Source of the DNA: Tetracentron sinense
Taxonomy: Eukaryota > Streptophyta > Magnoliopsida > Trochodendrales > Trochodendraceae
Direction of reading: 5' to 3'
Length of the DNA: 64,000 bases
Assembly: GCA_015143295.1 (NCBI GenBank)
Contig: CM026562.1
Coordinates: forward strand, 4,378,639-4,442,638
Below the pieces are notes generated by a model. That model did not search any database. It was given only the letters and a program-made list of their open reading frames with translations, and had not been told where the DNA came from. Position numbers and translations under genes: made by a program. Shown here one piece after another: positions 1 to 10,367 of this stretch. Every line of letters begins with the position of its first letter. The first letter of the stretch is position 1.

Positions 1-1261
1 GGTAAGTGTCCTAAACTAATCATACGGACCCTAGGTAATGAGATAAGTAGTGCAAAACAAGTTCAAATTTCTGAAATTTTTCAAAAAACCAAGGTTGCTT
101 GTAAGTGACATATCTCCCAAACCGTAGATTGGATTTTGCTCTATAATATATCAAATCGACCGCGTCAAAAAGATCTACAACTTTTGTGAAGGGTGTGAGA
201 GCCAAAAATAAAATTTGAAAATCGGGTATGCACCTCAAGGTCGACCCTGATATGGGAGGTTTTTGTATGGTGAAAATATTCAAAAGGTTGAAAAAATGGA
301 GGTCGACCCTAGAAGACCTTTCGATCGACCGAAGTAGGAGTTTGGGTCGACCCAAGCCCAGGGTCGACCTTGATATGGGAATATTGCCTAAACCGATTTT
401 TTTGCCTATTTTGAGCTTTTAGCAACTTCTAAACTGGGCTTTTGAGTTCCCTATAAGTGGTGATCACCTCTAGTTCATGGAGAACAACTTTGGGGGAGTA
501 TTGAGAGTATTTTTAACTATCTCTAGAGTTAATAAAAACTCTATTTTTCATTGTATCTTCTCCCCTTTGAGAGTTTATCTTCCATCCTAGTTTTGCAAAC
601 CTAAAGCTCCAATCTTGCTTGTTTAGACTTGTTCATTGAAGGAGTCCATCTAGGTATTGATTTCTATCAAACCATCAACCCGTTCTGAATAGAAAAAATT
701 GGCCGGAGTGTTCCGGAGCCTTTGCGAAAGAGATCGATCTGAGATGGATTGTGGATGTGTGATTTGGTCGATGGAATCCGAAGCCGTCATTGACGGAGAT
801 CAATCGGAAGATCGTGTATTGTTTTGGAGACACAAAGAGAAGTATGAGCGGTTGCGGTTAATCACGGGACTTGTGAGTATGTGATGACTTGTCAAGGCAT
901 GGAGGACTAAGAACTGAAGGATCGTAGTATCGAGTCTGAAGGAGTCAAGTTCGAGTCTTGTAAGTTCTTGTTAATTTTGTTTTAGTGGATTCTCATGGCT
1001 GGACTAGGTCCCGTGGTTTTTCCCGGAAAGGTTTCCACGTAAAAATCCTTGTGTTGTAGTTGCTTGGTTTTCTATTTCTGCACTTAAATTTTATCATCCC
1101 TTAAGTTAATAACTTAATTGTTAAAATCATCAAAAGGGTAGATACACTTTTAGGGAAATCGAACCATCCTCTTGAACTTGTAAGATTCTCAACTCAAACA
1201 TTGGATTTGAGGTTTACCGAATTTTTTCATTCTCTTCGGATCTGCAAGAGATAATAGAGTT
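1..1261 (+). repeat. Sirevirus-like Copia LTR remnant
   Basis: No gene is seen here. A stretch at about 1003-1050 (gactaggtcccgtggttttt, then a ttccacgtaaaaatcc block) is the same kind of U5 sequence found, reverse-complemented, in the Copia LTRs at 23793 and 36993. Short GGTCGACC palindromes lie upstream of a TATA-like CCCTATAAGTGG at 449-460, giving the same order of parts as in those LTRs. I infer an LTR fragment read on the plus strand; the start lies outside the window and no TSD can be tested. The right limit is where the antisense Gypsy ORF intron begins. Confidence 0.5.
238..460 (+). promoter_or_regulatory. GGTCGACC palindrome cluster and TATA-like box
   Basis: GGTCGACC-type units are seen near 239, 302, 345 and 363, with a related CGATCGACCG near 323. 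Two of them share the longer context ggtcgaccctgatatggga or a close variant. A TATA-like CCCTATAAGTGG follows at 449. The layout matches the palindrome array plus TATA of the Copia LTR further right, but the core is GTCGAC instead of GATCGATC. A regulatory role is inferred. Confidence 0.4.
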
Positions 1262-1676
1262 TCAGTACAACAAGTGAAAGACAACAAGATTATAACAATG
1301 GGTGGTGACAACATGAGAGTAAAGACAACAGACAACGGAAGTAGTTACCTGGTTTCTCTTGGAAGACGTTGGGAACAGAGGAAGTCTCTGATCTCCAGGC
1401 CCCAGAGATAATGAAAGGTGTTGCCTTCCAATTGCTTTCTATATCCGTTAAACTCGAGATAAAGTCAGGGACTTTGGGTTTTTGATTCCAGGAGTAGTAG
1501 TTCTCGACATCATCATTACTCCCTCGACATTTGACAACGTGACGAAAGTGAAAGAGATGTCTGGCATCGATTTGATATCCGTCCTTAATGAACTTAATCA
1601 CCAAGGACATATACTTGTGGAAGTTAGGGTGCATCTGACCCGAAGCGAGCTGTAGAATGGAGATGACATTTTCCAA
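1262..1676 (-). pseudogene. Fragment of antisense Gypsy ORF (Transposase_28-like)
   Basis: The minus-strand reading (about 115 residues before a splice-donor-like CCAG/GTAAC) is clearly related to exon 1 of the antisense ORF in the Gypsy element at 3598-10367. Shared blocks include GQMHPNFHKYMSLVIKFIKD here and GQMHLSFYKYMSMMIKFIKD there, then ARHLFHF, NYYSWN and a conserved end at the donor. Only the 3' half of exon 1 and part of the intron survive. It abuts LTR sequence at 1680 directly, so the 5' half of the exon and its promoter have been deleted. It is non-functional; Transposase_28 ('putative gypsy type transposon') is a family-level call from memory of its motifs. Confidence 0.6.
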
Positions 1677-1679
1677 GAC

Positions 1680-2373
1680 GAGATAAAGTTCGTAAAAATG
1701 ATTAAGTGTTGGAGAATGAGCTAGTTTTCGTTGTTATGCTCATAAATGGATGGCACGTGGCCAACAGAGGAAGGATCCATTCTCTTATTCACAACGTACT
1801 CGTTGTCTTATATACAACGTTCCCGTTGTATTCTTGACAACATACTCGTTGTCTTATGTACAACATATTCGTTGTCTGCAAGATAAACGTGTTCGAATAC
1901 TTTCGATGCATACGCAACGGACCTGAGCTTGAGTCAACAACGAGACTGACTCGTAGGAGGAAGCAATTAGGAGGCGATCACCTGACTCTGTTAGTAGGTG
2001 GAAAGCACTGTCTTGGCATTTAATGCTGGTCACTTCTGCATGCTGTCAGACCCAAACTGACTCAACTAATAGTAGGCTCCCACGTGTGATATGTAAGACT
2101 CAAGATCTGTCTGACATATTTGGTAATGAGTGTAAAGCAAGTGACATGGTCATCTTTGGCCATTCATGGGCATACAGAGCTAAACCTATAAATACCCCCA
2201 GAGACTCTTGGTATCTTTCACTCATAATGCTCTTACAATTCATCATCTTCTACACATACTTACTTTGGCATCGGAGTATAGGTCGGGTGTAAACTCTCCA
2301 CCTTCAACCTTCTACCAGCAAACCAAAGTTTCTGGAGCAGCTGCTGACGCGTGTCCTTCCCAAAAAATTCCTG
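1680..2373 (+). repeat. LTR of a diverged relative of the 3598-10367 Gypsy element
   Basis: It aligns by eye from start (gataaagttcgtaaaaatga) to end (gctgacgcgtgtccttccc) with the LTR at 3598-4450, including the middle blocks aacgagactgactcgtagga and tgacatatttggtaatgagt. The terminal TG end is missing at the junction with the antisense ORF fragment. It contains four perfectly spaced 16-bp dyads at 1791, 1814, 1837 and 1860 (23-bp period) and a TATA-like ctataaatacc near 2188. Confidence 0.65.
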
Positions 2374-2875
2374 CACACTATATCTAGAGGTACAGAGACA
2401 GCCGAGGAAGCCTCATTGAAGAGCTTGGCTACCAAGACCTCATTGAAGAGCTCGGTTACCAAGAAATCCCAAAAGCCAGGAAAGCCCAAAAAGCTTATGC
2501 GTGAAGCACACACCTCTTAAGTAACCGATGGTCAATAGGAAGCCTCAAGTTAATATCCAATGTATCTTCACATTGGTTAAAGAGAAGCTCTTAAAATTAA
2601 AATCCAATGTATCTGTACATTGGTTAAAGGAATCTCTCAAATGTAATATCCAATCGATATTCACCTTGATTAATCTTCCAACATCATGAGCATTACTTTT
2701 CAAGAACAATTAAATCCAACAGATCATATTGATTTGGTGTACCAAGAATCTAATACACTAAGTCACATACTTAGAAATCTCTAAATAGGCACGATTAAAA
2801 CTGAATTTATTATGAGTAAAATATTTATTAAATATTTTATTTATTATTTAAAAATCAAATCAAAACCAACAAATA
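2374..2875. other. Non-genic spacer with short tandem repeats
   Basis: No gene is seen. Around 2409-2463 a unit of about 27 bp (cctcattgaagagcttggct and following bases) is repeated twice. Around 2548-2672 a unit of about 55 bp containing atccaatgtatct...cattggttaaag is repeated roughly three times with decay. The rest is AT-rich. Confidence 0.5.
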
Positions 2876-3597
2876 TGCAAGTCTTTCATTATGAAAATTG
2901 CAATAAAAGAAAATACAAGAAGATGCATTTCAATACTTGAAACCCACACTCAAAAACTTTTGTACATCCCTTTTTCTCTTCCACTCTTAAACCCGTGAAA
3001 ACCTCTCAACAGACTTCTGTTCTCTGTTAACGGCTCCAAAAATATTTATCTCTTTATGTTACTTGGTTAATAAAATCTAATGAATAAAAGAGTCTTAACC
3101 GTTGGATTAAGAGATGGTCTAACAGTTAAAATAAAGACATAAATCTAACAGAGTCTGGATTTTCTTATAGGGGCTGATTTTTTTTTTTTGTGAGAACCAA
3201 GTTCATGGGCCATATGTTTGTGACCACCTATACCATCTTAAGTTAAATAAGATAAGATTAATTTAGCTTGTTTATTTTCCCTCAAAAGTTCAAGGGGCTC
3301 TAGCTAGCGACTCCGCGCCTACTGGCACACTCAAAATAAAATTCTTTTTTAAAAGTCGAGGGAAGGGGGCTACAGGCCCCGGGCCCCACATGGTGGCTCC
3401 ACCCCACGTTCTAAGGTAATGTATCTGATGCGTACCTTTTCTTCCCAAACCTATCTTTGCAATAAAAGACAAGTATAAGAGAGTAAAATAGAGTAAACTG
3501 GGGTTCTCTTCAAGGGGAACCCAAAACCTCCAATAGCTTACTTTGAGGGCAGCCTTCCTCCACAAGATCAAATACGATCTGATTGTTCATAAATTGT
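2876..3597. repeat. Dispersed repeat, region A left part
   Basis: This starts at gcaagtctttcattatga and matches 21549-22295 closely throughout. The matching sequence continues after the Gypsy insertion at 10368-10715. It ends with the 5-bp target aattg (3593-3597). An open frame on the minus strand (3290-3571) is partly conserved at 22078-22284 but has no recognised domain, so I do not call it a gene. Confidence 0.7.
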
Positions 3598-4450
3598 GTA
3601 AGGGATAAAATTCGTAAAACTAATTGAGCGTTGGGGAACGAGTTAGCTTTTGTTGTTTTGTTCACGAAAGTGACACATGGACATGCGTTTGGGTCACGTG
3701 CTTAAAATAGAAGGATAAAACGTTGTCTGATGCACAACGTTCACGTTGTACAAATCACGACGTATCTGTGGTCTTGTGAACAACATTTTCGTTGTGGCTT
3801 GACAACGTGTCCGTTGTCTTATGCACAACGTAAACGTTGTACTCTCGACAACGTTTCCGTTGTCACATGAACAACGAGCCCGTTGTAACTCAAATAACGA
3901 TGTCTAGACCTTATTTTAAGACATATACAACGTACCCGAGCTCGAGTCAACAACGAGACCGACTCGTAGGAGGAAGTGATCAGGAGGCGATCGTTTATTC
4001 TGACAAGTAGGCCGAAAGCACTGTCTTGGCATTTAATGCTGGTCACTTCTGCGTGCTATCAGACCCAACCGACTGAACTCATAGTAGGCTCTCACGTGTG
4101 ATGCAACAGGTGGCAGATCTTACTGACATATTTGGTAATGAGTGCAGAGCACGTGGTATGGGCATCCATGGTCATCTATGGCCATACCAAGGTTAACCTA
4201 TAAATACCCCGAGAATTTCAGTGCTTAAGGGATTTTTTTCAGTGCTTAAGAATCAATCGAGACCAAGAAATATTTGCTCTCTATCTCTAACTTTTGTGCT
4301 TGTTACTATTCATCATCTTCTCCACCAACTTACTTTATCATCGGAGTACAGGTCAGGGTATCACACCCTTCAACTCCCACCTTCTACCAGTAAACCAGAG
4401 TGTGAGTAGCTGCGGCTGACGCGTGTCCTTCCCGGTAATTTTCTCTTTCA
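3598..4450 (+). repeat. 5' LTR of Gypsy element
   Basis: It runs TG to CA (853 bp). A CTATAAATACCCC box at about 4199-4210 is the likely TATA, and transcript start would lie shortly after. A dyad array occupies 3711-3909. Differences from the right LTR that I noticed are mostly C/T and G/A changes, for example acacatgg/acacgtgg and cgttgtacaaat/cgttatataaat. Confidence 0.85.
3711..3909 (+). promoter_or_regulatory. 23-bp-period array of 16-bp dyads (ACAACG-N4-CGTTGT)
   Basis: Dyad units start at 3734, 3780, 3802, 3825, 3848 and 3871. Degenerate units lie in register at 3711, 3757 and 3894. Each is 16 bp with 6-bp arms, separated by 7-bp (once 6-bp) spacers. The array is about 300 bp upstream of the TATA box, in U3. 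CCGTTG in several right arms fits the general plant MYB core CNGTTR, but binding is only inferred. Confidence 0.75.
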
Positions 4451-4454
4451 AAAT

Positions 4455-4471
4455 TGGCGCCGTCTGTGGGA
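4455..4471 (+). other. Primer binding site of Gypsy element
   Basis: TGGCGCCGTCTGTGGGA begins 4 bases after the left LTR. This sequence type is the usual PBS of several plant Gypsy lineages (tRNA-Asp type, from memory). Confidence 0.75.
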
Positions 4472-4506
4472 ATTTATAAACGAACCTCCCTTAGCTCTTT
4501 GTGATC

Positions 4507-5710
4507 ATGACTGATCAAACTTCTGTGCCCGGGCGTGAGAATTAAACCCCTCAGGCCACTCCATTCGCACCTTCTGTCGTGCAGACTTTCATTCCTGGGA
4601 TCAGTCCATCGTCTGAGCAACCAGAGAGAACCATGGCCCCCCCATCGAGTCTTCTATGTTTGATCGTATTTTGATGATGTTGCAAAGACAGCAGTCTGCT
4701 CTGGATCAGATCACTAGACACCAGTAGATGATGCAAGAAAGGCTTGATGCGTTTGAGCATAGCAGGCTCGAAGTAGATGATGGGCCATCTCAGAGACCTT
4801 CAGTGAGACATCAGCTTGACTTCTCCTCTTCCCCATCGGCATAAGAGAACGGTGACACCAGATTTGTGCTTCTTCCTACTGAAGGGAATGCAAGACAACC
4901 TCAAGTTCGTGCAGAGCAGAGAACTCCTTTTGATCGTATTGATTTGCGAGAAGAAGCAGGACGAGAAGATTCGAGAGATGCTGCCGAGGGAGCGGTCGCT
5001 CAGAAGACTTGGATGACTTCCAAGGAGGTGGAGGCTATGATTAGTGCTCGTGTCAAGAGCATGAAAGGAGGGATTCCTGATCACTTTGCTCAGTCAGCAA
5101 AGGACAACGTCGAGAACTCTCCTTTCACAGATGCCATCAATCAGTCATATACTTCTTCCAAGTTTATGACCCCGATCTTCCCTATGTACACCGGAAGAAC
5201 GGATCCGGAGGAGCACTTATTTGACTTTAAGCATGTAATGGTTGCTCGCAATCCAGATGATAATCTGTATTTCAAGGCTTTTCCCAATAGTCTGGCTGGA
5301 GCGGCGTCAAGATGGTTTCGCAATCTGCCTCCTAGTTCAATCAGTAACTTCTCCGAGCTCAGGTCGGCTTTTATTGATCAGTTCATTATCAATAAAAGAA
5401 GAAAGCAGGTGCAGATACTCTCTTCTCTTTAAGGATGAAACCGGTAGAATCCTTAAGAGACTTCATTTCGCGCTTCAGTGACGAAGTCCACAGCATCGAT
5501 AAAGTCGATGAAGGGAGCTGTATTGCTGCTTTTAAGAATGCTATCCCCAGGCATTCCGAGTTCTATAAATCCTCGGCTCTTGACTATCCTGTCAAGATGG
5601 ACGAGATGATGGTTCGTACGACCAAGTACGGAAGATATGAAGATGATGTTTCCGTTGTGCCGAAGCCAAGGACGAGAGGGGTAGATGTGATAGAAAGATC
5701 TACAAGGTAA
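4507..5710 (+). pseudogene. Decayed Gypsy gag
   Basis: A plausible start codon lies at 4507, 36 bases after the PBS, but the frame meets a TAA after 12 codons and further stops and shifts before 4866. From 4866 to 5432 an open frame gives a Retrotrans_gag-like region: TGRTDPEEHLFDF, then LAGAASRWFRNLPPSSI, then FSELRSAFIDQF. A frameshift near 5425-5432 moves the reading into a second frame (5435-5710), which continues the same domain with ESLRDFISRF and ends before any zinc knuckle. Gag would normally form the particle that packages element RNA. This copy cannot make it. The missing knuckle, protease and rest of pol mark a large deletion. Confidence 0.8.
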
Positions 5711-6472
5711 TCTCATCCAACAATCCTGAAACATTATGAACCTGAGGCAATTCTTTCAATAGATTCTGTGGCGTATAAATGAGTTGTTGTGCTAGTGAGT
5801 TTCAGTGCTTTTACATGAACATTTAAATTGAAATGTTATGGAGTTTTGTGCCAATTCGTTGTCTGGAACATCAGTGTAATATTGTGAATGTTTTGCAAAT
5901 TCGAATAAAATTTCGCTTGAACAACATACTCACAACGAGACACTAGTGGCTTATCCTAACGATGTCATCTGAGCAAATCCAGTGGCTTATCCTAATGACA
6001 TCCTCTGAGCAAGTGTCTCGAAACTAAGTTACATTTCTTATGAAATTTTATTTGTCAGATTACATTCACAGTGAACTACATAACGATGTATCTGGGCCAA
6101 TTTCTCCTTTCCGTTGTGCGTATGATTCAAAGTGCTTTGTTCGGCGTGTGCATCAATCATTAAGTATGATATTCAAATATATACACTCAAGTGCATACGT
6201 TGTGAGTTATTATTTTCACATCTGTTCTATGATCTGTGAAAAATATTCAGGTACTTATGTTATATTTTTTCTTGTGTGCATACGTTGTGCGAGTTCCACA
6301 ACTTCAGTTACACTACGAGATTGGAGAAAGATGCAAATGGAAGAAAATAAAGTGGTTCATTCATTCAATAAAGAAACCCATTGTTAGGTTAAGTACAGAT
6401 AAACCCCATCACATGGGGAGAAAGAGAATGCATTACAAAAGTTTCAGTAAAAAGAAAAAAAAGAAATCAAGT
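5711..6472. other. Internal spacer replacing pol
   Basis: No coding region is seen. Where pol would be expected there is AT-rich sequence with small repeats. At 5936-6020 two copies of agtggcttatcctaa(c/t)ga sit between inverted 9-mers CGAGACACT and AGTGTCTCG. Around 6128-6300 the motif gcatacgttgtg recurs. Confidence 0.5.
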
Positions 6473-8896
6473 TTAAGCAGCAGCAGTAGCAGGAGCAGGA
6501 GGAGGGACGGTAGCATCGGCAGCATCAGCATCAGTAGCTTCAGCAGGAGGAACTTCAGCAGCAGCAGGGGCATTAGGGGCAGCTGGTTCAAAATATGGTT
6601 CAGCTGGAAGGGGCGCAGGACCTTCGAAGGGATGTGGCTTTTCAACTCCTTCGACTTCTGCCCCGTTGTCAAGGTCGATGACATCCTTGCTCTGGAGCTC
6701 GGAGAAGGTAGTCACGTCATCCTCGTTGTCCTCCTATAGTCGACCTTGTTGGCGGAGCATGTTGATCACCTCCTTCTCGGTCTCTACCCGATCCTCATCC
6801 AGGAGAGTGTCCAACTGAGACTGATAGTGTTGTTGCAGTCTCGTGGTCACCGCCTTCTCAATGGACCCTTCAGCCTTCTTGGCTTCCTTGAGCTCTTCAG
6901 TCAGTGCAGCTCTTGCTGCCTCAGCTTCCTCCAGTTGCCTGCTCAAAGCCTGGGAGACGAGCTCCAGCTCGCTAATTCGGAGAACGGCGTTCTCCACGTC
7001 CTGTTTGGCTTTCTTTTCTCCCTCCTTCGCTGCTCGAGCTTCCCCTTCTGCCTTCTCTTGTCCCTTGAAGGCGGCAATGAATTTCTCCTCCACCCGCACC
7101 ACCTCAGCTCGGGCCTGAGATAGGTCAAACTTGATCTTGAGTCTGTCCTCAGCGAGAGTTCTCTCCAGTGTCTCAGCCCTTCCTTGCTAGTAGTTGATTG
7201 CATCTCTGAGATGATTGTAGTGGTAGGTACTACGATCACTCAACTCGTGGAGAAGGACGTTCAGCTGTAAGAAGAAATATCAGAAATATCAGCACGCCAC
7301 AACGAGAATTGAACAACAGATATGAAAGAGGGAGCAGAAAATCATACTGAGGCCATGGACTGGCAGGCAGCATAGGACACCTCGGGCAGGGACATCTTGC
7401 CAGCATCAGCGATGTCCTGGGGAAGCCTCATGGCATGAGTCAATGCCCGGGAAACCTTGTCCGATGTCTGCACCGAGTCATTTACAGTGGGCCTTCCGAA
7501 CCGGGTGAAGTCAGGTGACCAATCCCTGACCTCTGACTGCGGTGCACCGACTGGCAGACGTATTGTAGTCGTCTCCGTTGCGGCAAGAGCAACCACAGCG
7601 GAGCTCGGAGCGGTTGGGGCAGCCACGGCTCGAGTAGCAGCAGGTATCGTGCTGACTACTGGCATTCCCGTTGTAGCGTCAGCTCCTTGGTGGGTTGCAA
7701 GAGCAGAGGAAGAAGGAGCGGCAGCGAGTGCGTTTTCTTTCTCACGACGCATTTCTTCCTTTCTCTTCTTTCTGGCCTCGAACTCGGTCTGAGTGAGAAT
7801 CTTCCGTTTCGTCTTGGAAGGCGCCGCTCCCGTTGTGGGAGGAATTTTCTTCGGTGGAGGTGGAAGAGGAGGCAGTGCAGTTGCAGGATGAGCGGTCCTT
7901 GGCTTTCTGTTCAACGGTGGAGGGTCTGTGCTGGCCATTCCCTCTTCTGAGCTCGGCTCAACTGTAGGCGAAGAAGAGGAGGCGCCTTGTTGCTTGTGCG
8001 AAGTCGGGTTCAGGATGCTGAAGGAACTCCAAGTGTCAGGTGCCCGCGGTGTCCACCTGATGTACTCTCCACCTCGAACTAGCTTGATATTGGTGAGTAA
8101 GCCTTCTTCTTCCGGTGCGAGTTTTTTGAATGAGATTTTCTTCCCTTCAACTGCAAAAAGAGAAAACAGTGTGAGACAACGAAAGTAAGTAGGACGAACA
8201 AAGGTAACAGACAACGGACACTGGGATATGGAGACAGAAGAACTAGTGCACAACGGACAACAATATTTTGTTACCTGGTTTTTCTTAGAAGACATTGGGT
8301 ACAGTGGAAGTCTCTGCCTTCCAGCCCCCAGAGACAACGAATGGAGTTTCCTTCCACCCTCTTTCTCTGTCCAGTATGCCGGAGACAAGGTCTGGGTACA
8401 ACGGTTTTTTGTTCCAAGAGTAGTAGTTGTGAGGGCCATTATCAGAACCTCAGCATCTGACGGCGTGGCAGAAATGGAAGAGGTGTCTGGCTTCTATGGG
8501 AAATCCGTCCTTGATGAATTTAATCATCATGGACATGTATTTGTAGAAACTGAGGTGCATCTGACCCGGAACGAGATGCAGAGTAGAGAGAACTTCATCC
8601 AGGACGGGATGAAGAGAGAATCGAAGACTAGCTTCTACTTGGGAGAGGTAGACAACGATATAAGCGGATCGTTTATCGATGTGAGCGTCATCTCTTTTGA
8701 AATGAAGATTGACGTGGGAAGGAAAATCGAAACGTTCCCTAAGATGGTTTAGATACTCTAACTGTTGTTGGCGAAGGGCAGAAGATTTTTCTATGTAGGC
8801 ACCATACGGTGCGCTGCCTGTGCAACTAGCCTCATCCTCGGTTTGACCTCTAACCTCTTCTACTCTAAAGGGTTCTACGGGAGCCTCGACAGCCAT
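6473..8896 (-). pseudogene. Spliced antisense ORF of Gypsy element, Transposase_28-like with coiled coil
   Basis: The gene model on the minus strand uses GT-AG introns that keep frame: exon 1 8896-8275 (start MAVEAPVE), exon 2 8150-7348, exon 3 7264-6473. Phases fit (exon 1 leaves one base; exon 2 to 3 is phase 0). Exon 1 has the Transposase_28-type region (LRFSLHPVLDEVLSTLHLVPGQ, about residues 80-110). Exon 2 is a Pro/Ser/Ala-rich linker with a basic KKRKEEMRREKE block, possibly nuclear. Exon 3 is a long heptad-like coiled coil (EKAEGEARAAKEGEKKAKQD and on) with an acidic Ala/Pro tail. Four in-frame stops (8450, 8285, 7187, 6734) break it; all fit C-to-T changes on the coding strand (CGA, CAA or CAG to stop). 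A related fragment at 1262-1676 has sense codons at the first two. Function of the family is unknown. Confidence 0.75.
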
Positions 8897-9154
8897 GATT
8901 TGGGAAGAACAGTGGGCAAGAAAAGGGGAAAGGTATGGACAGGCTTGACAGGCAGACAAAGAAGAAGAAGAAACAGAACTAGAGAAGAAGAGAAAAAGAG
9001 AAAGAATCAGTAAAGAAAATAAACTAAGGAGTAAGGGCGTACCACGAGCAAGGGACACTAGAGAGCCTGAAGAGAGCTTGAACTTTCGTTTGAGACGCAA
9101 ATTTGGAAGAGTAACAGTACTTCAATGGCGAGATAAGTGAAACGAAGCAACCAA

Positions 9155-9170
9155 GAGGGATTTTTATAGA
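9155..9170 (-). promoter_or_regulatory. TATA box of the antisense ORF
   Basis: TCTATAAAAATCCCTC on the minus strand lies about 260 bases upstream of the MAVEAPVE start, with no other TATA-like box nearer that I noticed. It suggests that the antisense ORF has its own promoter inside the element, next to the 3' LTR. An intron in the leader (donor-like GTACGCCC near 9042, acceptor-like TTCTCTAG near 8980) is possible. Confidence 0.45.
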
Positions 9171-9513
9171 TATCTCAGATATACGAAAAGACAAGAATGC
9201 CCTCCATCAGAGCCGTACACCTATGTCAAAGCTGGAAAGAGTAATGGCAGGATCGTCTTTTTACACAAAGAGAGTAACTGTCAGAGATATAAAGCGTTTT
9301 GAATTCCGAAACGGTAATGATGACAGCCTGTCTTGCATTAATGAGGCGTGATGGTTCGCACGCGTAAACCAGCTGACATGAGCATTTGATCTTCTCAGCG
9401 TTTCAATCACGCAACGATACAGATTTCAGGAGCAGAGCCAGGTATGATCTGCTGCTCTTTTTGTCCGTTTATGACACTTCGAACTACGTTCCAAGCCTCA
9501 TAAAGGGATAAAT

Positions 9514-10367
9514 TGTAAGGGATAAAATTCGTAAAACTAATTGAGCGTTGGGGAACGAGCTAGCTTTTGTTGTTTTGTTCACGAAAGTGACACGTGGACA
9601 TGCGTTTGGGTCACGTGCTTAAAATAGAAGGATAAAACGTTGTCTGATGCACAATGTTCACGTTATATAAATCACGACGTATCTGTGATCTTGTGAACAA
9701 CGTTTTCGTTGTGGCTTGACAACGTGTCCGTTGTCTTATGCACAACGTAAATGTTGTACTCTCGACAACGTTTCCGTTGTCACATGAACAACGAGCCCGT
9801 TGTAACTCAAATAACGATGTCCAGACCTTATTTTAAGATATATACAACGTACCCAAGCTCGAGTCAACAACGAGACCGACTCGCAGGAGGAAGTGATTAG
9901 GAGGCGATCGTTTATTCTGACAAGTAGGCCGAAAGCACTGTCTTGGCATTTATTGCTGGTCACTTCTGCGTGCTGTCAGACCCAACCGACTGAACTCATA
10001 GTAGGCTCTCACGTGTGATGCAATAGGTGGCAGATCTTACTGACATATTTGGTAATGAGTGCAGAGCACGTGGTATGGGCATCCATGGTCATCTATGGCC
10101 ATACCAAGGTTAACCTATAAATACCCCGAGAATTTCAGTGCTTAAGGGATTTTTTTCAGTGCTTAAGAATCAATCGAGACCAAGAAATATTTGCTCTCTA
10201 TCTCTAACTTTTGTGCGTGTTACTGTTCATCATCTTCTCCACCTACTTACTTTATCATCAGAGTACAGGTCAAGGTATCACACCCTTCAACTCTCACCTT
10301 CTACCAGTAAACTAGAGTGTGAGTAGCTGCGGCTGACGCGTGTCCTTCCCGGTAATTTTTCCTTTCA
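9514..10367 (+). repeat. 3' LTR of Gypsy element
   Basis: This 854-bp sequence is a direct repeat of 3598-4450. The short purine-rich taaagggataaat just before it is the best polypurine-tract candidate. The dyad array is kept at about 9628-9826, with several arms damaged by transitions (acaatgttcacgttat in place of acaacgttcacgttgt). Confidence 0.85.

Larger units (their letters stand above)
3598..10367 (+). mobile_element. Non-autonomous Gypsy LTR retrotransposon without pol, with antisense ORF
   Basis: The element starts TGTAAGGG and ends TTTCA, and is flanked by the 5-bp repeat aattg (3593-3597 and 10368-10372). The related repeat at 22276-22330 is uninterrupted (tgattgttctaaactggata) and serves as a near-empty site. 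LTRs are 853 and 854 bp. A PBS-like TGGCGCCGTCTGTGGGA follows the left LTR. Inside are a decayed gag on the plus strand and a three-exon ORF on the minus strand. No protease, reverse transcriptase, RNase H or integrase is visible. The size, PBS and antisense ORF recall the Tat branch of plant Gypsy elements (Grande/RIRE2/Retand types), known from memory to carry extra antisense ORFs. Transposition would need pol from elsewhere. Confidence 0.85.

Noticed and set aside
3290..3571. 93-residue minus-strand frame in region A, partly shared with 22078-22284
   Set aside because: The frame is truncated differently in the two copies and has no recognised motif; similarity is at DNA level because both are the same repeat.
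6433..6684. Leu-rich minus-strand frame with a membrane-like look
   Set aside because: It is a shadow frame of the Ala/Pro-rich tail of the antisense ORF.
7457..8188. Plus-strand frames overlapping the antisense ORF
   Set aside because: They lack domains and arise from the GC-rich coding region on the other strand.
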